Part shown: piece after piece, positions 7,662 through 14,998 of the stretch | Position numbering within the stretch: position 1 is the stretch's first letter | How the letters are laid out: every line of letters begins with the position of its first letter | Assembly: GCA_015064555.1 (NCBI GenBank) | Contig: SVRZ01000012.1 | Location: forward strand, 1 to 64,000 | DNA length: 64,000 nucleotides | Direction: 5' to 3' | Source: Oscillospiraceae bacterium | GTDB taxonomy: Bacteria; Bacillota; Clostridia; Oscillospirales; CAG-272 | Translations under genes and position numbers: made by a program | The notes under the pieces: generated by a model | The model's input: the letters and a program-made list of their open reading frames with translations, nothing else | The model's database searches: none | What the model was told of the DNA's origin: nothing

Positions 7662-8582
7662 ATGACTACCATAGAAATATTTGATTTGAAAGATTTCATA
7701 AACAGATTAGTTTCCAATTTTTCAAACATAGAGCAAATCCATATATTTGGTTCAAGAGGTTATCGAACCAATAGCAAACGTTCAGACATCGATCTTTTGT
7801 TGACTATTTCAAAAAATGCTCCCATAATAGACAAGACGCAATTACAAATATTCCAAGAGGAATTTGCACCCGTTGATTTGTTTATAAACCGGGAGTATTC
7901 TGCGCAATCGGTTGTAAATAATAGCGAAATTATTAAGCGAACAGAAAAAACTTTGATAGATCAACTTGATGCAAAATGTTTATGGCAAAAAGAAAATGGA
8001 TTTTACAATGAAAACTCAGTTTACTTTCGCCAAGAAATAATCAAACATCAAACTTTTCACCCCAGTTATATTCCACAGTACGATCAATTTGAAACATTCG
8101 AAGCAATCATTGCATCGTGTTCTCAAATAACATCCTCACAAGCTTTATATTTGGAGGAGGCGGTAAAATGCTACACAAATCAATGCTATTTAGGATTTTT
8201 GTCTATGATGGGTACATATTATGAAGATCTACTGATATCTTTTTGTAATGCATATCAAAATCGAGTTGCTACTCATCTGTCTGCGCATTTGACAAATTAT
8301 ATCAATGCTGTTATACCGACTACGGTTAGAATAGGCGCAAAGAAAAGGTTGGAAAACTTAGTAAATTTCATCAATAGTATCCCTACTGAAGCACCATACT
8401 TTAAAAGAAATGGAATTGAAGCAATTACAGAATTTGAAACAGTATTTGACATAATCAGATTATATAGAAACGATATCGATCACCCGAATGGTATAGCATA
8501 TGGCGCACGTGATTGTGACTCTATAATTGCAATTTTCGTCAGGTATGTAAAGGATTTTTATGATATTATGACAACATTTTGA
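7662..8582 (+). CDS. MNT nucleotidyltransferase fused to a HEPN/DUF4145-like domain
   Basis: 306 aa; the ATG at 7662 has GGAG nine bases upstream, while the ATG at 7647 has no RBS. Residues 28-75 carry a minimal nucleotidyltransferase site: G30-S31 (FGSRGY), D42 and D44 (SDID) and a third carboxylate D72 (APVDLF). The C-terminal half is helical and resembles HEPN/DUF4145 domains (YLEEAVKCYTNQCYLGFL), ending in R269-N-D-I-D-H274, an Rx4H motif like the HEPN RNase site. MNT and HEPN are normally separate antitoxin and toxin genes; here one polypeptide holds both. AMPylation-type autocontrol of an RNase is the natural hypothesis. 26 nt downstream of the nuclease. Confidence 0.75.
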   Translation: MTTIEIFDLKDFINRLVSNFSNIEQIHIFGSRGYRTNSKRSDIDLLLTISKNAPIIDKTQLQIFQEEFAPVDLFINREYSAQSVVNNSEIIKRTEKTLIDQLDAKCLWQKENGFYNENSVYFRQEIIKHQTFHPSYIPQYDQFETFEAIIASCSQITSSQALYLEEAVKCYTNQCYLGFLSMMGTYYEDLLISFCNAYQNRVATHLSAHLTNYINAVIPTTVRIGAKKRLENLVNFINSIPTEAPYFKRNGIEAITEFETVFDIIRLYRNDIDHPNGIAYGARDCDSIIAIFVRYVKDFYDIMTTF

Positions 8583-8601
8583 AAGTAGAAGGAGGATACT
8601 A

Positions 8602-9135
8602 ATGCGAGCAGTTATATATGCCCGTTATTCTTCGGATAACCAACGAGAAGAAAGTATCGAAGGTCAAATCCGTTAATGTATGGAATATGCGAGCTACAAT
8701 GAAATAACGGTTGTTGACACCTACATTGACCGCGCTTTATCGGCTAAAACGGATAACCGCCCGGAATTTCAGCGTATGATAAAAGACAGTAGCCGAGGTG
8801 CGTTTGATTTAGTTATCGTATGGAAATTAGACCGTTTCGCCCGTAACCGCTACGACTCTGCACATTATAAGGCAACCTTAAAGAAAAACCGTGTCAAAGT
8901 TATATCGGCAACCGAAAGCATATCTTCCGATACAAGCGGTATTCTCCTTGAAGCTATGCTTGAGGGATATGCGGAATACTATTCCACCGAGCTTTCCGAA
9001 AAGGTCAAGCGTGGACTGACCGAGAACGCCTTAAAAGGCTTGTGGAATGGCGGTCAAGTGCCTTTCGGTTACGTTATGAAGAACTTGAAAGTTCAACCTT
9101 GTTTTCACAAGGTGCACCATATCGAGTGTTCATAA
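8602..9135 (+). pseudogene. Serine recombinase (resolvase/invertase N-domain), broken
   Basis: Starts with RBS GGAGG and reads MRAVIYARYSSDNQREES, the catalytic N-terminus of a large serine recombinase (Ser in YARYSS). It is interrupted by TAA at 8674-8676, where relatives have a codon for the residue after GQIR (probably GAA). The same frame then continues for about 135 residues (WKLDRFARNRYDSAHYK, AMLEGYAEYYSTELSEKVKRG, NGGQVPFGY). It then leaves the family at about 9075 and stops at 9133. The DNA-binding and recombinase domains are missing, so it is both truncated and nonsense-mutated. It was probably the mobility gene of the island. Confidence 0.9.
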
Positions 9136-9164
9136 CGAAACTGAGTTTTGTTAGAACACTCGAT
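9080..9164. repeat. Cluster of three hairpins at the recombinase break point
   Basis: Adjacent inverted repeats: GAACTTGAAAGTTC, ACCTTGTTTTCACAAGGT, and an 11-bp stem ATCGAGTGTTC/GAACACTCGAT (9121-9131 with 9154-9164). They begin where the recombinase homology stops, as an element end or insertion scar would. Downstream to 9420 I see no convincing gene. Confidence 0.55.
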
Positions 9165-9420
9165 ACTTTTTAAGCCTTAGTTTTCTTAATATTGAGTTGT
9201 TTTGAACAGGTTTTCTGCTCTTTTTTCTTTTTATACCGCTATTACTCGGTAATAGCCTTGCGAAAAACCCAAACGTAAGGATTCAAAGAAAACAGCCTCA
9301 TCTATTGCCACCAAACTGCTATTTTTAGGGGGGCGCATCTTAAAAATTTATCAATCTACTTAAGTGCTCACAGACTTGAACATAACAGATCGTCATGGCT
9401 CATCAATTGCTCTCAAAAAT

Positions 9421-9613
9421 GGGAATACAAATTCCTAAATCTAACGATAAAACTATTTGATTTTTCTCTATCATTGGTGTATAATTATCTCGCTTTCTTG
9501 TGTGGTTGGGTTTGGTGATTTAATTATACAACAAAGCAAGCGGATGCTCAATACCATTTCGGTAAAGAACATCCGCTTTTTCTTTTTTTGTCGCTGAGTT
9601 AATGACTCAGCTT
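9421..9613 (-). repeat. Right 193-bp inverted repeat bounding the island
   Basis: Inverted partner of 3673-3865. It contains, on the minus strand, the start of the same transposase (ATG at 9474, reading NQIVLSLDLGICIP before homology stops at about 9421), the TTGTTGTATAATT/AATTATACACCAA pairing, and the terminator. Its outer end makes a GCTGAGT...ACTCAGC stem that can also terminate the Fic gene. Two IS ends facing each other across 5.6 kb look like a decayed composite element. Confidence 0.8.
9540..9587 (+). terminator. Outward terminator at right island edge
   Basis: Stem GCGGATG/CATCCGC (9540-9546 with 9570-9576) followed by a long T-rich run. It closes rightward transcription from the XRE-nuclease-MNT/HEPN unit. 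Confidence 0.8.
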
Positions 9614-9615
9614 TT

Positions 9616-10503
9616 TTATATCTCAACATTAAATTTCTTCAAAATTTCCTCAAATTTATCCTGCGCTGAAAGGCAGGTATCAAGAAGATAACCTCGCTCT
9701 TTATTCCACTCTTTAAGACCTCGGTAGTAGAAAAGCTTATGCTCCTCATCAATGATAAAAGGCGTAATATTGTGCTTTAAGCACTCCTTAAACATAATCA
9801 GCCTGCCGACTCTTCCGTTTCCGTCTTGAAATGGGTGTATACGCTCAAATGCAACGTGAAAATCGATTATATCTTCAAGAGTTAACGGTGCCTTTTTATT
9901 ATAGCTTGCGATCAAAGCCATCATTTCTCGGCTTACGTCCTCGGGCGCGGTTGTGTCAGAGCCGCCAACCTCATTGGCAAGCTTTTTGTATTCGCCTACT
10001 TTGAACCAATCAAGACGGCTGTCGCTCGTTCCGATTTTAAGAAGAAAATGAAGCTCCTTGATATGTTTTTCCGAAAGCGCAAGATGAGCGTTATCTATCA
10101 TATAGTCAATGCATCTGAAATGGTTTGACGTTTCAATAATATCGTCAACGTTGACCGCCTTTTCGGAAAGTCCTATCGTGTTCGTTTCAAAGATATACCG
10201 CGTTTCGTCGTGAGTAAGCTTCGAGCCCTCAATATGATTTGAATTATAGGTCAAGTCTATCTGCACTCTGTGATAAATTCCGCCCGAAAGACGAGCCGAC
10301 TTTTCCTCGCGCAAAATGTCAAGAAGCGTGCGCTTCTTGTCCGAGCGCGGAGCCCTTTTCGGCTTCTCTGCGCCCTCGGGAATTTCCCAAGTCTTGCCGG
10401 AAATCCGAGCACCCGCAACTCGCCCTGCGGCGCAATAGTTACGCACGCTTCGCTCGGAAATTCCCCATTTTTTCGCCGCCTCTGCAACCGATATATATAT
10501 CAT
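9616..10503 (-). CDS. Fic-family protein (class II inhibitory motif) with N-terminal HTH
   Basis: 295 aa from the ATG at 10503 (RBS GAGGTGAA; an upstream in-frame start lacks one). Residues 1-42 are an excisionase/MerR-like winged HTH (SVAEAAKKWGISERSVRNYC ... SGKTWEIP). Residues about 85-295 are a Fic domain: inhibitory motif S88-NHI-E92-G93, catalytic H223 in HPFQDGNGRVGR, flap before it. Fic proteins transfer AMP (or other phosphate groups) to protein hydroxyls; the (S/T)xxxE(G/N) helix in the same chain marks a self-inhibited class II enzyme, so no partner antitoxin is needed. The HTH together with repeats in its promoter suggests autoregulation. Confidence 0.92.
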   Translation of the reverse strand: MIYISVAEAAKKWGISERSVRNYCAAGRVAGARISGKTWEIPEGAEKPKRAPRSDKKRTLLDILREEKSARLSGGIYHRVQIDLTYNSNHIEGSKLTHDETRYIFETNTIGLSEKAVNVDDIIETSNHFRCIDYMIDNAHLALSEKHIKELHFLLKIGTSDSRLDWFKVGEYKKLANEVGGSDTTAPEDVSREMMALIASYNKKAPLTLEDIIDFHVAFERIHPFQDGNGRVGRLIMFKECLKHNITPFIIDEEHKLFYYRGLKEWNKERGYLLDTCLSAQDKFEEILKKFNVEI

Positions 10504-10523
10504 AAAATTCACCTCAAAAAATG

Positions 10524-10573
10524 TTATCGGCAATTTATATTAGTATTATACCACATTATCGGCAAGATATCAA
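10524..10573 (-). promoter_or_regulatory. Fic promoter with paired operator-like repeats
   Basis: Minus strand: TTGATA (10568-10573), 17-nt spacer, TATAAT (10545-10550). The decamer TTGCCGATAA occurs twice on that strand, inside the spacer (10557-10566) and just after the start region (10524-10533), 33 bp apart (about three helical turns). An opposite-strand TTGCCGAT lies at 10604. The position fits repression by the Fic protein's own HTH. Confidence 0.7.
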
Positions 10574-10620
10574 GCATTTTCACGAAAGTTTTTAAGGGTT
10601 ATTTTGCCGATTGACACAAA

Positions 10621-10658
10621 GAAATCGAGAGGGTTGCCGAAGCTTCCCTCTCAATTTC
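10621..10658. repeat. Imperfect inverted repeat
   Basis: GAAAT-CGAGAGGG pairs with CCCTCTC-AATTTC around a 12-nt loop. There is no good T-tract. The rest of 10534-10802 holds no gene I can support. Confidence 0.45.
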
Positions 10659-10802
10659 GTTATTTTCCGGTCCACTTATATAAATCCTTCTTCTATTTCA
10701 ATCTGCTTTGTCCCTTCTCTATGTCAACAACGGGAGCAATAACTGACCGAGAGTGGCGAAAACTTTGGGCGTACCTTTGGCGGTTTGTTATTGCCTTTTA
10801 TT

Positions 10803-11567
10803 TTATTCAGCACCATTGTTTCTGCGGTAACCCATGGGAGAAATACCGTATTGCTTTCTGAAAGCACGACTAAAGTAAAACTGGTCCTCGAAGCCTGTGG
10901 CAAATGCTATCTCCGAAATTGAGAGGTTTGATTCGCTCAATAGTCTTTCTGCCTTTTCAAGCCGCAGAAAATTTATATATTTTAAGGGAGTAATGCGCAG
11001 CCTTGACTTTAACGTTCTTCTTATTTGAGATTCGGAAAAGCCCGTCCCCCTCGCAATAGACTCAAGTGATATATCCGGGTGGGAATAACTGTCTACGATA
11101 TACTCGTTTATTTTATCAAAACCCCTACCCCTTAAATATTTTTCATTGCTTCTCTTAAGCAACTCAAAATATATCTCATAAATCATACTGAAAGCTTTGG
11201 GAATATTACCGCCGTTCACGTCGGTACGAATATGCAAAAATTTTAAAAAATTTTTGCTCATAGCAATTCCGACGTTTTTAAAAAGCAAGCTTTGCCGCGT
11301 TTCCTTCGATGGATGGAACTCAAAATCTATGCATATATATTTACTCTTCTCATTTATCCTGATATCGTACAGGCTGTTTTTGGCAAGGTAAAAAGAATCT
11401 CCCGCTCTGACATTTAACGTGTAATCGTCAAAAATATAATCGGCACTACCGTATAAATAATACACAAAACAATCGCTGTGACGCATACCTTTTCTTTTGA
11501 TAAATCCGGGATTGAATTCTCCGACAAACGCTGAGTGTATCTTTTGTATGACAAGATCAGATTGCAT
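10803..11567 (-). CDS. AraC-family transcriptional regulator
   Basis: 254 aa from ATG 11567 (GAGAGGTG upstream; a GTG two codons earlier is less likely). The N-terminal cupin sensor (DCFVYYLYGSADYIFDDYTL ... GDSFYLAKNSLYDIRI) is followed by a C-terminal double HTH: ISLESIARGTGFSESQIRRT and LSISEIAFATGFEDQFYFSR, ending in FRKQYGISPMGYRR. It is divergent from the glycyl radical enzyme operon, whose -10 (TATAAT, 11702-11707) has no good -35, as expected of an activator-dependent promoter. The ligand is unknown. Confidence 0.92.
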   Translation of the reverse strand: MQSDLVIQKIHSAFVGEFNPGFIKRKGMRHSDCFVYYLYGSADYIFDDYTLNVRAGDSFYLAKNSLYDIRINEKSKYICIDFEFHPSKETRQSLLFKNVGIAMSKNFLKFLHIRTDVNGGNIPKAFSMIYEIYFELLKRSNEKYLRGRGFDKINEYIVDSYSHPDISLESIARGTGFSESQIRRTLKSRLRITPLKYINFLRLEKAERLLSESNLSISEIAFATGFEDQFYFSRAFRKQYGISPMGYRRNNGAE

Positions 11568-11737
11568 AGTCACCTCTCTGTTTTTGCTTTTTTACTAATT
11601 ATAGCAACCATACAAAAAATTGTCAATATCACCAATTAAAAATAAGTGTTAAAAAAATCCATGTTTATTTTTTATCTATTCCATTCCTCTGCACCGTATT
11701 ATATAATGATACCGATAAAGAAAGGGGAATATCGAAT

Positions 11738-14005
11738 ATGCAAGAAAGATTTTTCAATTATGAGCTTATATCCGATACCGACAGAAGCTTTATAGAAAAC
11801 AAATACCACCGCCAAGATATGCCGTTTGACGGTAAGCAACGAATGAAATATCACGGATACGATTATGACGAAAGCACAGGCCTTTTAGACACAGAGATCA
11901 TGCTCGGGCTTGATGAGCTTGCGAAAAAGCTTGAAAACGAGCATCATTATACTATAAAATCCGAGCTTTTTTCATATATCCTCGATAACACGAGAATCGA
12001 CATAAACGAGCACGATTATTTTATAGGAATCTATACGTGGGACAGAGTGATAGATAAGCATACCATAGACCCGTGGCAAAAAGAGGCGTATGCAAAAGCT
12101 ACACTGGCGGTTGGCAACTCCAAAAGAAACGACTTCTCTAAAAGCGGAACAGCGTGGGCACTTTTGGATTTTGACCACACGGTTCCCGATTGGGAATCGC
12201 TTAGCACCCTCGGCTTTGTCGGAATTCTTGAAAGGCTCGAAAACAGCTATACTGCAATTAAAAGCAGCGGAGCTATTACAGAAAAGCAGGAGCTTTTCTA
12301 TAAATGCGCGAAACGGGAATATGAGGCTCTCATTAAATTTGTGAAAAGGCTTTATGCTTATTCTCTGACAAAAAGCCATCCAAAAGCAGCAATTGTTTCC
12401 GAATCGCTGAAGCATCTGTGCGAGGGAGCACCGCAAACCACGTACGATATGCTACAGCTTATCTACATATACTTTATGGTATCTGAAAGCGTTGAGCATT
12501 ATCAAGTCCGATCGCTTGGCTATGGGCTTGACAATACGCTCTACCCCTTCTACAAAAGCGATATAGAAAACCGACGTTTTTCAAAAGAAGAAATATCTCG
12601 TTTCATTGCGTATTTTATGATGCAATTCTCAGCGATGGGAAACTATTGGGGGCAGCCGTTTTACCTTGGCGGCACTAATCCCGATGGAAGCACAGCTGTA
12701 AATGAATTAAGCTATTTAATTCTTGATATATACGATAAATTAGGAATATACAACCCCAAAATTCAAATAAAGGTTTGCAAATCAACACCTAAAGACTTCG
12801 TTTTCAAGGCTCTCAAGATGATAATAGGCGGCTCAACCAGTATAGTTTTCTGTAACGAGGACATTATCGTTAAAGCGCTTATGCGCAACGGTGCAACCTA
12901 CGATGATGCAACCCTGGCGGTAGTTAAGGGATGCTACGAATATGCGCTACGCGCAAAGAGTATCGGAATTTCATTCAACACATTTAACGCATTAAAACCG
13001 CTTTGCTTTGTTTTCTCGGACGGTTACGATAACGTTACCGGAAAGCTTCTCGGTATACATACGGGAGATGTCAGCGAGTTTGACAGCTTCGAGAAGTTTT
13101 ATCACGCTTATCTCGCTCAGTTCGACTACGTCATAAACGAAAATATGAAATGGATATACGAGGCAGAAAAGTACATAAACGACGTAAACCCCTCGCTATT
13201 GTACGCTGCTACGATTCCTGCCTGCACAGAGCAGCTGAGAGATGCTAACGACGGCGGCATAATTAACGTATCAGATATGCTTCTCAACGGACTCGGAACT
13301 GCAGTTGATGCTCTTATGGCGGTTTACGAGCTGGTATTTGAGAAGGGTGTAACCACTCTGCAAGAACTGAAAAATGCTCTTGACAACAATTGGGAAGGCT
13401 TTGAAAAATTAAGGCTCAGAGCTCTCGCCTGCAAGCACAAGTACGGACGAGGTGATAAGCTCAGCGACTATTACGCTTGCGCCATACACAACTTCTTTGC
13501 ATCTCATTTTATAGGAAAGAAAAATTCACATGGCGATAATATAGAGTACGAGCTTCACTCCGCCCTTGCCTTTCTGAAGCAAGGTAAAAGCACGCCCGCA
13601 ACCCCTGACGGACGCTACAATGGTGACGAGGTATCAAAAAACGCATCTCCGACCATCGGTATGGATACAAACGGATTGACTGCTCTTATACGCTCGGTAA
13701 CCTCTATGGATCTTTCGGTTTCGGACTCGGGCGCATGCCTTGACTGTATGATACACCCAAGCACGGTTCAGGGCGAGGGGGGCGCTGATATACTTTACGG
13801 AGTTCTGAACACCTACTTATCACTTGGCGGAGCATCAATTCATTTTAATATTTTCAACTCAGAGATGCTGAAGGATGCCCAAGCCAATCCGGACAGATAT
13901 AAAAATCTGCAGGTGCGCGTTTGCGGATGGAATGTACTTTGGAACAATCTCTCAAAGAAGGAGCAGGATGCCTATATACTCAGAGCAGAGAAGATAATAG
14001 AATGA
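11738..14005 (+). CDS. Glycyl radical enzyme of unassigned substrate
   Basis: 755 aa, slightly short for the PFL/glycerol-dehydratase superfamily. The thiyl cysteine is C399 in VVKGCYEYALR with the general-base E401 (GCxE as in dehydratase and lyase members, not the CC of pyruvate formate-lyase). The radical glycine is G730 in VRVCGWNVLW. Most members have RVSGY or RVAGY, so Cys-Gly-Trp here is unusual. RBS AAAGGGG. The next gene is the dedicated activase, overlapping by four bases. Because the AraC neighbour and nearby genes handle sugars and uronates, a C-O eliminating (dehydratase-like) reaction on a polyol or sugar acid is plausible. Substrate not assigned. Confidence 0.88.
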   Translation: MQERFFNYELISDTDRSFIENKYHRQDMPFDGKQRMKYHGYDYDESTGLLDTEIMLGLDELAKKLENEHHYTIKSELFSYILDNTRIDINEHDYFIGIYTWDRVIDKHTIDPWQKEAYAKATLAVGNSKRNDFSKSGTAWALLDFDHTVPDWESLSTLGFVGILERLENSYTAIKSSGAITEKQELFYKCAKREYEALIKFVKRLYAYSLTKSHPKAAIVSESLKHLCEGAPQTTYDMLQLIYIYFMVSESVEHYQVRSLGYGLDNTLYPFYKSDIENRRFSKEEISRFIAYFMMQFSAMGNYWGQPFYLGGTNPDGSTAVNELSYLILDIYDKLGIYNPKIQIKVCKSTPKDFVFKALKMIIGGSTSIVFCNEDIIVKALMRNGATYDDATLAVVKGCYEYALRAKSIGISFNTFNALKPLCFVFSDGYDNVTGKLLGIHTGDVSEFDSFEKFYHAYLAQFDYVINENMKWIYEAEKYINDVNPSLLYAATIPACTEQLRDANDGGIINVSDMLLNGLGTAVDALMAVYELVFEKGVTTLQELKNALDNNWEGFEKLRLRALACKHKYGRGDKLSDYYACAIHNFFASHFIGKKNSHGDNIEYELHSALAFLKQGKSTPATPDGRYNGDEVSKNASPTIGMDTNGLTALIRSVTSMDLSVSDSGACLDCMIHPSTVQGEGGADILYGVLNTYLSLGGASIHFNIFNSEMLKDAQANPDRYKNLQVRVCGWNVLWNNLSKKEQDAYILRAEKIIE

Positions 14006-14886
14006 AAAAAGCTGTAATAAACGATATAAAGCGCTTCGCCGTTCACGACGGAGACGGAATCAGAACTACCGTATTTTTCAAAGGCTGTCCGCTTAAGTGC
14101 CTGTGGTGCCACAACCCCGAAGGCATCACGGTAAAGCCTGAAATAGCCTATTATGAGCATAAGTGCATAGATTGCGGTGAATGTGCATACGTTTGCCCAA
14201 CCCGCGCTCACATTGTCAAGTTCGGCAAGCACGACTTCGATCGCGAGGCATGCATCGCTTGCGGCAGATGCACTGAGAGCTGTCTTGGCGGTGCTTTGAC
14301 CTTTTACGGCAAGAAAACGACCGTGGAAGAATTACTCCCACAGCTACTCGAAGACCGAGATTTTTACGAAAGCTCCGGTGGCGGTGTTACGCTTTCGGGC
14401 GGAGAGTGCCTGATGCAAGCCGACTTTTGCGCTGAGCTTTTGAAGGAATTAAAAAAGGCAGGCATCCACACCGCTGTGGACACCTGCGGCTTCGTATCGA
14501 AGGAAAGCCTCCGCAAGGTCATTCCCTACACCGATGTTTTTCTCTATGATCTAAAAGCATACGACGAGGACGTGCATATCAGGTGCACAGGACAGTCCAA
14601 TAAGATCATACTTGAAAATCTTTTATATCTGGACTCGCTCGGCAAAAATATTGAAATCCGTATTCCATACGTACCGGAATACAATTCTGATCAAATAGAA
14701 AAAATCGCTATTTTTCTGTCAGAACTAAAACATATCACAAAAATACGTATTCTCCCGTATCATAATTACGCAGGCTCTAAATATGCGGCTTTGAATATTC
14801 CAAGCACTCTGCCCGATAGATTACCGACGGACGAGGAAATACAAAAAGCCGTGGACACCGTAAAAAACATTACTTGCTTAAGCTAG
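14002..14886 (+). CDS. Glycyl-radical-enzyme activating enzyme (radical SAM)
   Basis: 294 aa; the ATG overlaps the GRE stop (ATGA), while longer in-frame starts lie inside the GRE gene. Radical SAM cluster CPLKCLWC (CxxxCxxC) near residue 31; then two extra ferredoxin-type [4Fe-4S] sites, CIDCGECAYVCP and CIACGRCTESC, typical of activases other than PflA. Further landmarks are GGGVTLSGGEC (SAM-binding GGE motif) and HTAVDTCGF. It uses SAM to abstract hydrogen from Gly730 of the partner. Tight coupling makes the pairing certain. A terminator follows. Confidence 0.95.
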   Translation: MKKAVINDIKRFAVHDGDGIRTTVFFKGCPLKCLWCHNPEGITVKPEIAYYEHKCIDCGECAYVCPTRAHIVKFGKHDFDREACIACGRCTESCLGGALTFYGKKTTVEELLPQLLEDRDFYESSGGGVTLSGGECLMQADFCAELLKELKKAGIHTAVDTCGFVSKESLRKVIPYTDVFLYDLKAYDEDVHIRCTGQSNKIILENLLYLDSLGKNIEIRIPYVPEYNSDQIEKIAIFLSELKHITKIRILPYHNYAGSKYAALNIPSTLPDRLPTDEEIQKAVDTVKNITCLS

Positions 14887-14898
14887 TTAATAAAAACG

Positions 14899-14936
14899 CC
14901 GAGGTACTCTTTTTAGCAGTACCTCGGTTATGTTTT
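14899..14936 (+). terminator. Terminator after the GRE operon
   Basis: Stem CCGAGGTACT/AGTACCTCGG (14899-14908 with 14918-14927), with only a modest T-rich tail. It also faces the convergent GH28 gene. Confidence 0.75.
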
Positions 14937-14998
14937 GCTGTATTTTTCAAGACTATGGTTAAAAGCCTGCGGTTTTGATCACGCAGTCATCTATACCT

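Noticed and set aside
9165-9420. Possible gene fragment downstream of the broken recombinase
   Set aside because: Short frames in both strands are interrupted and match no family I recognise; left unannotated.
10660-10802. Possible short ORF between the Fic promoter and the AraC gene
   Set aside because: No RBS and no similarity; composition looks non-coding.
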